From assembly GCA_002254765.1 (NCBI GenBank), contig NJDV01000027.1, positions 1 through 12,223 of the forward strand: a stretch of DNA of 12,223 nt, given 5' to 3'. The DNA is from Thermoplasmatales archaeon ex4484_36. GTDB taxonomy: Archaea > Thermoplasmatota > Penumbrarchaeia > Penumbrarchaeales > EX4484-36. The notes beneath the pieces were generated by a model. It worked only from the letters and a program-made list of their open reading frames with translations. It was not told the origin of the DNA and did no database searches. A program made the position numbers and the translations under genes. Positions 6,638-12,016 of this stretch are shown here, one piece after another. The number at the start of each line of letters is the position of its first letter. Positions within the stretch are counted from its first letter, which is position 1.

Positions 6638-7357
6638 ATGAAAAATATGTATAAGTTAGCTACGGCTATCTTCCTGGGCTTCCTCATGGGGGTGGGTTAC
6701 TCTCTGGCGCTCAACCCCTTTGACTCATCCGATGCCAACGCCGACATGGACGGCGACGGCCTCACCAACGTGGAGGAGTTCGCCGTGGGAACAGACCCCA
6801 ACAACGCCGATTCCGACTCGGATGGAATGAGTGATGGTTGGGAATACGAATATGGACTGGACCCAACGGACCCCTCCGACGCACACCTTGACTTTGACTA
6901 CGCCGGTGGAGAGGAGTATGCCTCCTACACAGAAGTCCCCTATCCTTATGACAACCTGGCTGAATATGAGAGGGGCACAGATCCCACAAGCCCCGATACT
7001 GATGGTGATGGCATCCTCGACCCCGACGACCCATGGCCACTTGACTACAAGGACGACGGCACCGGTGGGGGCGGGGGCGGAGGTGACAGACCCAACCCCG
7101 GACCTCCCATACCCCCTGATCAGGATGATCCCGACAGGGATGGTTTGACGACCAGCTATGAATATCAGATAGGGACCGATCCCTACAACCCCGACACCGA
7201 CGGGGACGGCCTCATAGACAGCATGGAGATCCTTCTCGGATATGACGCCAACGACTGGGATTCCGACAACGACGGTCTCATGGATGGGAATGAACTGGGA
7301 GAGCAGGGAGGCTCAACAAGTGGGCTCATAGTTGACACGGACAGCGACGGAATATAA
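6638..7357 (+). CDS. Secreted thrombospondin type-3 repeat, calcium-binding protein, probably C-terminally truncated
   Basis: This is an extracellular or cell-surface acidic protein of 239 residues. Residues 1-25 form a signal peptide: MKNMYK, then a hydrophobic stretch to SLA. The rest is built of calcium-binding Asp-rich loops of the type DxDxDG with following GTDPxxxDTDGDG spacers: DMDGDG (36-41), DSDSDG (58-63), DTDGDG (120-125), DTDGDG (186-191), DSDNDG (208-213) and DTDSDG (233-238). A Gly7 run and a Pro-rich linker (142-160) separate two repeat blocks. The last loop is cut off right after DTDSDGI, where such proteins normally continue into the next repeat or an anchoring domain, so the stop may mark a deletion or rearrangement. 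Translation starts from an excellent Shine-Dalgarno, unlike its leaderless neighbours. The partner and biological role cannot be told. Confidence 0.88.
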   Translation: MKNMYKLATAIFLGFLMGVGYSLALNPFDSSDANADMDGDGLTNVEEFAVGTDPNNADSDSDGMSDGWEYEYGLDPTDPSDAHLDFDYAGGEEYASYTEVPYPYDNLAEYERGTDPTSPDTDGDGILDPDDPWPLDYKDDGTGGGGGGGDRPNPGPPIPPDQDDPDRDGLTTSYEYQIGTDPYNPDTDGDGLIDSMEILLGYDANDWDSDNDGLMDGNELGEQGGSTSGLIVDTDSDGI

Positions 7358-7370
7358 AGTAATAACGCGC

Positions 7371-7427
7371 AAAGGGTTCAGTCGGAGGCAGTCCGATCAG
7401 AGATCAAACGGTGTTAGAAGAACCCTT
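7371..7427 (+). other. Structured intergenic element: closed by an 8-bp inverted repeat with inner hairpins
   Basis: AAGGGTTC (7372-7379) pairs perfectly with GAACCCTT (7420-7427). Inside lie TCGGA-GGCAG-TCCGA (7382-7396), GATC-AGA-GATC (7395-7405, sharing two bases with the first hairpin) and AAC-GGT-GTT (7407-7415). The layout is that of a small multibranched RNA or an end of a rearranged element, but it lacks tRNA features such as a GGTTCGA T-loop. It may be the 3' end structure of the preceding message. Function unknown. Confidence 0.4.
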
Positions 7428-7466
7428 CTTACTTAAAAACGCCACTCACTCCGCTATATTTAGCGA

Positions 7467-7497
7467 AAGGGATGGGAGATTAGATTTCCCTTCCCTT
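7467..7497 (-). terminator. Possible hairpin at the 3' end of the AbrB-type gene
   Basis: AAGGGATGGGA (7467-7477) pairs with TCCCTTCCCTT (7487-7497) with one mismatch and a 9-base loop that contains the stop codon of the minus-strand gene. A second hairpin, CGCTA-TATT-TAGCG (7452-7465), follows in the direction of transcription. No long U tract follows, so termination is only a possibility. Confidence 0.35.
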
Positions 7498-7671
7498 AAC
7501 CCTTGTTATTATGATCCCGCCATCCTTGAAGATTATCCACCTTATCCTGTCACCATCCTTCAGTCCGAACTTCTCAACCACAATCTTCGGCACGGTGGTC
7601 CTTCTCCGGGAGCCCCTGATGGTGAGGGCTGTCTCCTGTATCGCCTCCACGTCGTCTAAGTCTATCTTCAT
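7480..7671 (-). CDS. AbrB/SpoVT/MazE-type swapped-hairpin DNA-binding protein
   Basis: This is a small transcriptional regulator of 63 residues. The sequence from TIRGSRRRTTVPKIV (17-31) through EKFGLKDGDRIRWII (33-47) to GGIIITRVK (51-59) is the complete AbrB-type double-psi half barrel: a basic first hairpin, the T-x-P motif, G-L-K-D-G-D, and a terminal strand. Such proteins dimerise and often repress their own promoter, or act as antitoxins; no toxin gene is adjacent, so an orphan regulator is more likely. A GGTG Shine-Dalgarno lies five bases before the ATG. The upstream region carries five TTTGGT half-sites around a TATA-like element, a plausible autoregulatory operator. The gene is divergent from the RHH-led sulfate operon and could also control it. 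A plus-strand frame covering most of the same bases is a shadow. Confidence 0.85.
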   Translation of the reverse strand: MKIDLDDVEAIQETALTIRGSRRRTTVPKIVVEKFGLKDGDRIRWIIFKDGGIIITRVKGREI

Positions 7672-7676
7672 TTTTT

Positions 7677-7737
7677 CACCAAAAGGTGTATGTCTCTTTT
7701 GGTATTTTAATTTGGTTGAGTACCAAACCCCTTTGGT
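7677..7737. promoter_or_regulatory. Cluster of five TTTGGT/ACCAAA half-sites around the AbrB-type gene promoter
   Basis: ACCAAA or TTTGGT begins at 7678, 7698, 7711, 7722 and 7732. The pair at 7711-7727 is a perfect inverted repeat with a 5-base spacer, and CACC-AAAA-GGTG (7677-7688) is a second palindrome next to the Shine-Dalgarno. A minus-strand TATA-like AATTAAAATA (7704-7713) sits between sites. This is a probable operator; the binding protein is inferred, not shown. Confidence 0.5.
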
Positions 7738-7778
7738 AGTTTTTCATCTGTTATCAAACTCTGTACTCATATCGCTAC

Positions 7779-7789
7779 CTTTAAATACC
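7779..7789 (+). promoter_or_regulatory. TATA box for the RHH-cysD-DUF2061-cysN operon
   Basis: CTTTAAATACC lies 56-66 bases before the ATG at 7845. The expected start site is about 7810, inside the 10-bp-periodic repeat array. The message would then have a leader of about 35 nt with the GGAGGTG site at 7833-7839. Confidence 0.55.
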
Positions 7790-7790
7790 T

Positions 7791-7830
7791 TAATTAGATA
7801 TCATTAAATGTCATTAAGGATTATTAAGGT
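7791..7830 (+). repeat. 10-bp-periodic direct repeats at the operon start, probable RHH operator
   Basis: Three consecutive 10-mers, TCATTAAATG, TCATTAAGGA and TTATTAAGGT (7801-7830), share TyATTAA at exactly one helical turn. A weaker fourth copy (TAATTAGATA) lies at 7791-7800. They cover the predicted transcription start. Tandem sites one turn apart are typical targets of ribbon-helix-helix dimers, and the first gene of the operon encodes one. Confidence 0.55.
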
Positions 7831-7844
7831 CCGGAGGTGTCCCG

Positions 7845-8087
7845 ATGGCTGAGAAGAAGGGCAAGAAGAAGTCCAAGTATACAACCGTTTCCATCCCCAC
7901 CCCCCTCTACAAGAAGATAAAGAAGAGGATCGAGGAGACTGGCTTCACATCAGTCTCCGACTACGTCACCTACGTTCTCAGGGAGGTCCTGGCAAGCCTA
8001 GAAGAGGAGGAGAAGGAGGAGGCCTTCACGGAAGAAGAGGAGGAGAAAGTGAAAGAGAGACTCAGGGCCCTTGGATATCTGGATTGA
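7845..8087 (+). CDS. Ribbon-helix-helix regulator heading the sulfate-activation operon
   Basis: This is an 80-residue DNA-binding protein. A lysine-rich N-terminus (MAEKKGKKKSK) precedes the RHH unit: beta strand YTTVSIP (12-18), helix LYKKIKKRIEETG (21-33), then the turn and second helix TSVSDYVTYVLREVL (35-49). The rest is an acidic, probably helical segment (52-71) ending in KERLRALGYLD. The short tail LRALGY (73-78) recurs at the C-terminus of the next protein in the operon. GGAGGTG at 7833-7839 sits five bases before the ATG. It lies 9 bp before the cysD-like gene, which implies one message. Autorepression through the 10-bp repeats at its promoter is the natural hypothesis; the signal it might sense is unknown. 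Confidence 0.85.
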   Translation: MAEKKGKKKSKYTTVSIPTPLYKKIKKRIEETGFTSVSDYVTYVLREVLASLEEEEKEEAFTEEEEEKVKERLRALGYLD

Positions 8088-8096
8088 GGTGATGGC

Positions 8097-8897
8097 ATGG
8101 ACCATCTGGATGAACTTGAGAGCAGAAGCATATACATAATCAGGGAGGCCTACAGGCAGTTCAAGGACATAGCTGCCCTCTGGAGCATAGGGAAGGACTC
8201 CACCACCCTGGTCTGGCTCATAAGAAAGGCCTTCTATGGGAAGGTGCCCTTCCCCGTAGTTCATATAGACACCTCCTACAAGTTCAAGGAGATCTACGCC
8301 TTCAGAGAAAAGTGGGCCAAGGAGTGGAACCTGAAGCTCATTGTGGGAAGGAACGAGGAGGCCATAAAAGCTGGCATGGGACCGGAGAGGGGAAAGCTTC
8401 AGTGCTGCACCGCCCTGAAAACCGATGCACTTAAGATGACAATAGACAAGTACGGCTTCAAGGCACTTCTTCTGGGAATAAGGAGGGACGAGCACGGTAT
8501 CAGGGCCAAGGAGAGGTACTTCTCACCGCGGAACAGGGAATTCCAGTGGAACTATAAAGACCAGCCTCCGGAGCTCTGGGACCAGTACAAGACGAAGCAG
8601 GAGGGTGAGGAGCACATAAGGGTCCACCCGCTCCTTCACTGGACGGAGCTTGACATATGGAACTACATCAAAAGGGAGGGCATCCCCGTGGTGGAGCTCT
8701 ACTTCGCCAAAGGGGGCAGGAGATACAGAAGTATCGGCTGCGAGCCCTGCTGCAGCCCCATACCCTCGGATGCAGACACCATTGACAAAATCGTCGAGGA
8801 GCTCAAAACCACAAAGATTTCGGAGAGGTCAGGAAGGGCCCAGGACAAGGAGAGGGCCTACATGATGCAGAAGCTTAGGGCGTTGGGGTATATGTGA
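8097..8897 (+). CDS. cysD: CysD-like ATP sulfurylase subunit (PP-loop) with an APS-reductase-type cysteine set
   Basis: This is the adenylyltransferase subunit expected to form adenosine 5'-phosphosulfate from ATP and sulfate together with the CysN GTPase two genes on. The PP-loop is SIGKDS (30-35). CysD hallmarks are RRDEHGIRAKER (129-140), the PELWDQY block (158-164), RVHPLLHWTELDIWNYI (175-191) and SERSGRAQDKE (242-252). At 266 residues it is shorter than the roughly 300-residue E. coli form, lacking an insertion before the RYRS motif. Unusual are C103-C104 and C215-E-P-C218-C219. SIGCEPC matches the iron-sulfur motif of assimilatory APS reductases, and CC lies at the equivalent position after the nucleotide-binding core. 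The reductase catalytic ECGLH tail is absent; the protein ends in KLRALGYM. The cluster is an inference. The start at 8097 follows GAGGTGA at close spacing; the ATG at 8092 is out of frame. Confidence 0.9.
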   Translation: MDHLDELESRSIYIIREAYRQFKDIAALWSIGKDSTTLVWLIRKAFYGKVPFPVVHIDTSYKFKEIYAFREKWAKEWNLKLIVGRNEEAIKAGMGPERGKLQCCTALKTDALKMTIDKYGFKALLLGIRRDEHGIRAKERYFSPRNREFQWNYKDQPPELWDQYKTKQEGEEHIRVHPLLHWTELDIWNYIKREGIPVVELYFAKGGRRYRSIGCEPCCSPIPSDADTIDKIVEELKTTKISERSGRAQDKERAYMMQKLRALGYM

Positions 8898-8907
8898 GGG
8901 GTCTCAG

Positions 8908-9132
8908 ATGAATTTCAGAGAAACCCGCCTCAGGAGCCTAGTGAAGACCCTCTCCTGGAGGGCGCTGGCCACCCTCACCACCATGGGGCTCGTCTACCTC
9001 TTCACCGGTGAGGTCATAATCGCCGTGGAGGTGGGCGCCCTGGAGGTTGTTGCCAAGCTCCTTCTGTTCTTCCTCCACGAGAGGGTGTGGAACCTGATAT
9101 CGTGGGGAAAGAAAGTGGCTGAAGGAGAGTGA
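8908..9132 (+). CDS. DUF2061 small membrane protein
   Basis: This is a 74-residue protein with two hydrophobic segments, about 18-33 (WRALATLTTMGLVYLF) and 36-55. Family features visible are the N-terminal RSLVKTLSWR (9-18), the small-residue threonine stretch, TGEVIIAVEVGALEVVAK, and the C-terminal HERVWNLISWG (57-67), which is the DUF2061 signature. It sits in the inner membrane with short cytoplasmic ends. The biochemical role is unknown. Its position between the two ATP sulfurylase subunits, 10 bp after one and 6 bp before the other, suggests that it serves sulfate activation or uptake. The ATG at 8908 is the only sensible start, with a weak GAGGGG upstream. Confidence 0.85.
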   Translation: MNFRETRLRSLVKTLSWRALATLTTMGLVYLFTGEVIIAVEVGALEVVAKLLLFFLHERVWNLISWGKKVAEGE

Positions 9133-9138
9133 ATAAAG

Positions 9139-10383
9139 ATGGAGAGAGAGCATCTCAAACTGGTGATAGTCGGGCATGTAGACCACGGAAAATCCACCCT
9201 CATAGGGAGACTCTTCTACGACACTGACAGCCTCCCCCGGGAGAAGCTGGAGGAGGTCAGGCAGATATGCGAGGCTCTGGGAAGAGAGCTTGAATTCGCC
9301 TTCGTCATGGACCACCTGGAGGAGGAGCGAAGCCAGGGGATAACGATAGACACCGCCCAAACATTCTTTAAGACCGCAAAAAGGGACTACGTGATCATAG
9401 ATGCCCCCGGGCACAGAGAGTTCACCAAGAACATGATAACGGGAGCCTCCCAGGCGGAGGCTGCCATACTCATAGTAGACGTCTCCGAGGGGGTGCAGGA
9501 GCAGACCCGCCGTCACGCCTACATACTGAGCATGCTGGGCCTAAAACAGGTTATTGTGGTCCTCAACAAGATGGACCTTGTTGGGTACTCCGAGGAGGTC
9601 TTCGAGAAGGTGAGGGGACATACACTGGATTTCCTCAAACGCATTGGGATCAACCCCACCTACGTGATACCCATCTCCGCAAGGGAGGGGGACAACGTCG
9701 CCTCAAGGTCGGAGAGGATGCCCTGGTACACGGGCCCCACAATCCTTGAGGCCTTAGACACCTTCAAGAAGACCGAGAGGAGGGATGGGGGCCCCTTAAG
9801 GTTCGCCGTCCAGGACGTCTACAACATAGAGGGAAAGAGAATCATAGTGGGAAGGGTGGAGGCGGGGACCTTAAGGAGGGGGGATGAGATAGTGATTCTC
9901 CCCACGGGAGAGAGGACACGGGTGAAGAGCATAGAGGAGTTCATGCGTGAAGGGGTTGAGGAGGCACCCCCGGGGAAGAGCACAGGGATCACCCTAGAGG
10001 ACAAGCTCTTCGTGGACAGGGGGCAGATCCTCTGCAGGCTTGAGGAGGAGACACCGAAGATGGTAAGTGAGGTGAAGGGGAGCATCTTCTGGATGAGCTC
10101 CGAGCCCCTGCAGGTGGGGGAGAGCGTGATCTTCAAATGCTCCACCCAGGAGGCACCCTGCAGGGTTGAGGCCATAGAGAGGAGGATAGACTCCTCCACC
10201 TTAGAGGTGATCGAGGAGAGCTCCAGCAGGCTTGAGAATAGGGAGGTGGGGGAGGTCACCCTCTCCTTCGCCTCCCCTGTCATCGTGGAGGATTTCAATG
10301 TGACCCCGGAGCTCGGAAGATTTGTGATAGAGAAGGAGGGCAACATCTCCGGGGGAGGGATAATAACGAGACTTGAGGGGTGA
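9139..10383 (+). CDS. cysN: Sulfate adenylyltransferase large subunit, CysN GTPase
   Basis: This is an EF-Tu/EF-1A-like GTPase whose hydrolysis drives APS formation by CysD. The G motifs are complete: GHVDHGKST (12-20), the switch I segment [13 protein letters not shown] (62-74), DAPGH (88-92), NKMD (143-146) and ISAREG further on. [15 protein letters not shown] is a characteristic CysN sequence. Two beta-barrel domains follow, and the protein ends soon after a final [19 protein letters not shown] stretch. At 414 residues it is shorter than E. coli CysN (about 475) and has no fused CysC APS kinase domain. GGAG lies 11 bases before the ATG. The gene is 6 bp after the DUF2061 gene, and its stop lies four bases before the GTG of the next gene. 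The assignment as CysN, not elongation factor, is strong because of its operon partner. Confidence 0.93.
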   Translation: MEREHLKLVIVGHVDHGKSTLIGRLFYDTDSLPREKLEEVRQICEALGRELEFAFVMDHLEEERSQGITIDTAQTFFKTAKRDYVIIDAPGHREFTKNMITGASQAEAAILIVDVSEGVQEQTRRHAYILSMLGLKQVIVVLNKMDLVGYSEEVFEKVRGHTLDFLKRIGINPTYVIPISAREGDNVASRSERMPWYTGPTILEALDTFKKTERRDGGPLRFAVQDVYNIEGKRIIVGRVEAGTLRRGDEIVILPTGERTRVKSIEEFMREGVEEAPPGKSTGITLEDKLFVDRGQILCRLEEETPKMVSEVKGSIFWMSSEPLQVGESVIFKCSTQEAPCRVEAIERRIDSSTLEVIEESSSRLENREVGEVTLSFASPVIVEDFNVTPELGRFVIEKEGNISGGGIITRLEG

Positions 10384-10387
10384 TCGT

Positions 10388-11107
10388 GTGATAACAGTGA
10401 TAGCGATAGATGCCCTGGAGTACACCCTGGTTGAGGAGTTCAACATGAGGAATTTAAAGCAGGATTACTACGGAAGAACGGACATAAGCGAGTTCTCAGA
10501 GCCCAGGACCATGGTCCTTTGGAGCTCCTTCATGACGGGGGAGAACAGGGAGGCCGAGATACTGGCCAAGGGGGATAAGGAGATGTGGAACACGAGAATC
10601 CCCCACGAGGAGACCTTCTTCTCCCACTTCAAGAATCCCTTTGTTCTGGACCTCCCGGGGTACAATTACGATCTGGAGCAGCACCGCAGGGAGAGGGAGC
10701 TTCTGAAGGAGTTCTTCGAAGAGAAGGACGAGGAGCGCAAGAGAGAGGTTAGGAGGAAGTACAACGAGAACGCCTTCGCCCACCACAGGAGGGTGAAGGA
10801 GAGGTTTTTTGAAGCCTTGGAGGGGGATTACGATTTCGTCCTGGGCTACTTCAGCGTGGCGGACGTGATAGGTCACCTGAACTTCGGAAACAGATCCCTC
10901 ATGAAGATGATATACAGGGACCTGGACGATATAGTCTCCCGGGTGGAGGGCAAGAAAATAGTCCTCTCCGACCACGGCATGAAGGCCGTTGGGGCCTTCG
11001 GGGACCACTCCGATTACGGCTTCTGGAGCACCAACTTCCGAGACCTGGGGAGGCCCAGGATAACGGACTTCAAAAGGATTGTACTTCAGGAGGCCCTAGG
11101 CGAATAG
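10388..11107 (+). CDS. Alkaline phosphatase superfamily (phosphodiesterase/sulfatase-like) hydrolase
   Basis: This is a two-metal hydrolase of phosphate or sulfate esters, 239 residues from the GTG. With that start the metal-ligand pattern is complete: Asp8 in VIAIDAL, Thr41 in the PRTMVLWSSFMTGE nucleophile region, Asp159 and His163 in SVADVIGHL, Asp195-His196 in VLSDHGM, and His207 in GDHSDYG. There is no signal peptide, so it is cytoplasmic. A charged helical insert (about 97-137) lies between the nucleophile and the second metal site. GAGGGGTGA overlaps the cysN stop and serves the GTG at 10388; an in-frame TTG at 10373 inside cysN is less likely. Placement at the end of the sulfate-activation operon suggests that a nucleotide or sulfonucleotide by-product, or a sulfated metabolite, is the substrate; that is inference. 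The 3' end overlaps the convergent mntP fragment by 12 bp. Confidence 0.82.
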   Translation: MITVIAIDALEYTLVEEFNMRNLKQDYYGRTDISEFSEPRTMVLWSSFMTGENREAEILAKGDKEMWNTRIPHEETFFSHFKNPFVLDLPGYNYDLEQHRRERELLKEFFEEKDEERKREVRRKYNENAFAHHRRVKERFFEALEGDYDFVLGYFSVADVIGHLNFGNRSLMKMIYRDLDDIVSRVEGKKIVLSDHGMKAVGAFGDHSDYGFWSTNFRDLGRPRITDFKRIVLQEALGE

Positions 11108-11332
11108 GGCGTGCTGAAGAAGTATCCTCAGCCCTATCAGGATGAGGATCACTCCCGCTACCGCCTGAAGGCTCCCCTCAAAATGTCTCTGGGCCGCCCT
11201 GCCGAAGTGAAGCCCGAAGAGGCAGAGGAGGAATGTCACCACCCCTATGATGGCGGCGGGGAGAAGAACAGGGACGCCCAGAAAGGAGAGGGTGGCCCCC
11301 ACAGCGAAGGCATCCAGTTTTTGTGCTAGCAA
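11096..11332 (-). pseudogene. mntP: MntP-like manganese efflux protein, C-terminal half only
   Basis: The 78 residues correspond to the second three-helix repeat of the MntP (DUF204) family. A transmembrane segment contains the conserved Asp in KLDAFAVGATLSFLGV (5-20), then IIGVVTFLLCLFGLHFGR (28-45), and a last helix AVAGVILILIGLRILLQHA (58-76). Full-length members have about 185-190 residues in two such repeats, with a conserved Asp in each; here the first repeat is absent. Upstream on the minus strand the frame runs only nine codons further (RQGALSV...) to a TAA, and the only initiator at this end is TTG at 11332. The fragment abuts the truncated 5' end of a plus-strand surface-protein gene, so a rearrangement has probably removed the N-terminal half. 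It is unlikely to function on its own. Confidence 0.75.
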
Positions 11333-11817
11333 TACTGATAGCGCCCCTTGCCGTTATGAACGGCAGCAAGGGAGAGGGGGGAGAGAGGGGCCCTGGGGAG
11401 ACCATTCTCTACGTTGACGACGACGGGGGCTCCACCTACACATCCATACAGGACGCGGTGGACGATGCGGGGCCGCACACCACCATTGTGGTGAACCCCG
11501 GCAGCTACGGTTCGGTGGAAATCCGCGATAAAAGTGACCTCACCATTGAGGGGAACGGCTCAAGTTACGAAGACGTTATAATAGCTGCGGGCTTTTCCAC
11601 GAACCCCTCCTTTGCCATTTCCCGCTCCACAAACATAACAGTGACTGGCGTCACCGTCAGTTTGAGCCTGAGCTCCTATGCATTCTACGTCTCCCGTTCT
11701 GACAACGTCTCAATAATAAGGGTTGAATGCGGGAATCTGAACAGTGCACTGGGAATTTTTAATCGGGTGGCTTATGTTGAACATCACGGGGGAGAACTCA
11801 ACCTTCATTCGCGGTAG
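11323..11817 (+). pseudogene. Secreted beta-helix (NosD/pectate-lyase-fold) surface protein, first frame segment, 5'-truncated
   Basis: The frame begins with a hydrophobic stretch VLAILIAPLAV that looks like the core of a signal peptide but lacks the positively charged start; the only initiator is GTG 11323, without a good Shine-Dalgarno. It continues with ILYVDDDGGSTYTSIQDAVD and IVVNPGSYGSVEIRDKSDLTIEG, the standard opening of archaeal right-handed beta-helix surface proteins. After that come short repeats such as STNITVTGV and SDNVSIIRV. The genuine frame appears to end around 11751-11790, where the protein character passes to the next frame; the remaining codons to 11817 are probably out of frame. 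The extreme 5' end overlaps the mntP fragment head to head. It may be a decayed gene or an assembled sequence with errors. Confidence 0.7.
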
Positions 11818-12016
11818 CGGGTGCTGGAACGTAACGTTCTCCAGCCTGGGTGGAATCGTTAAGAACTACATGGTTGAGCTCTTCAGCGGCGAGGTGAAGC
11901 TTATAGGAATTGACCTCCCCGTTCTCCGTCTACTCAGGGGCAAGGCTTTCTCTGGAGCTCCAGAGGTTCGTCTTCGTAAGGGACGAGAGCAACACCACAG
12001 CGATAGAGGGAGCTGA
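11744..12016 (+). pseudogene. Beta-helix surface protein, second frame segment
   Basis: From about 11775 to 11920 the second frame carries the continuation of the same protein: MLNITGENSTFIRGSGCW, NVTFSSLGG and VELFSGEVKLIGIDLP, which are beta-helix rungs. After 11920 this frame turns into unrelated arginine-rich sequence (LRLLRGKAFSG...) up to a stop at 12014-12016. The nominal ATG at 11744 is not a true start; the segment belongs to the gene beginning near 11323. Confidence 0.6.

Noticed and set aside
6211..6687. Minus-strand open frame of 158 codons across the ClC 3' end and TSP3 promoter
   Set aside because: It is antisense to a clear membrane protein and spans a strong promoter and Shine-Dalgarno of the opposite strand; the protein shows no family signature.
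7371..7427. tRNA-like cloverleaf
   Set aside because: The outer stem and inner hairpins exist, but there is no T-loop GGTTCGA in the right place, no plausible 7-nt anticodon loop, and the length (about 57) is too short.
7411..7659. Plus-strand open frame of 82 codons opposite the AbrB-type gene
   Set aside because: The minus-strand frame gives a full AbrB motif with Shine-Dalgarno and promoter; the plus frame has no recognisable features and no ribosome binding site.
7998..8495. Long minus-strand open frames opposite cysD, cysN and the hydrolase (also 8938-9516, 9819-10346, 10496-11008)
   Set aside because: All are antisense to genes identified by strong motifs; they are by-products of codon bias.
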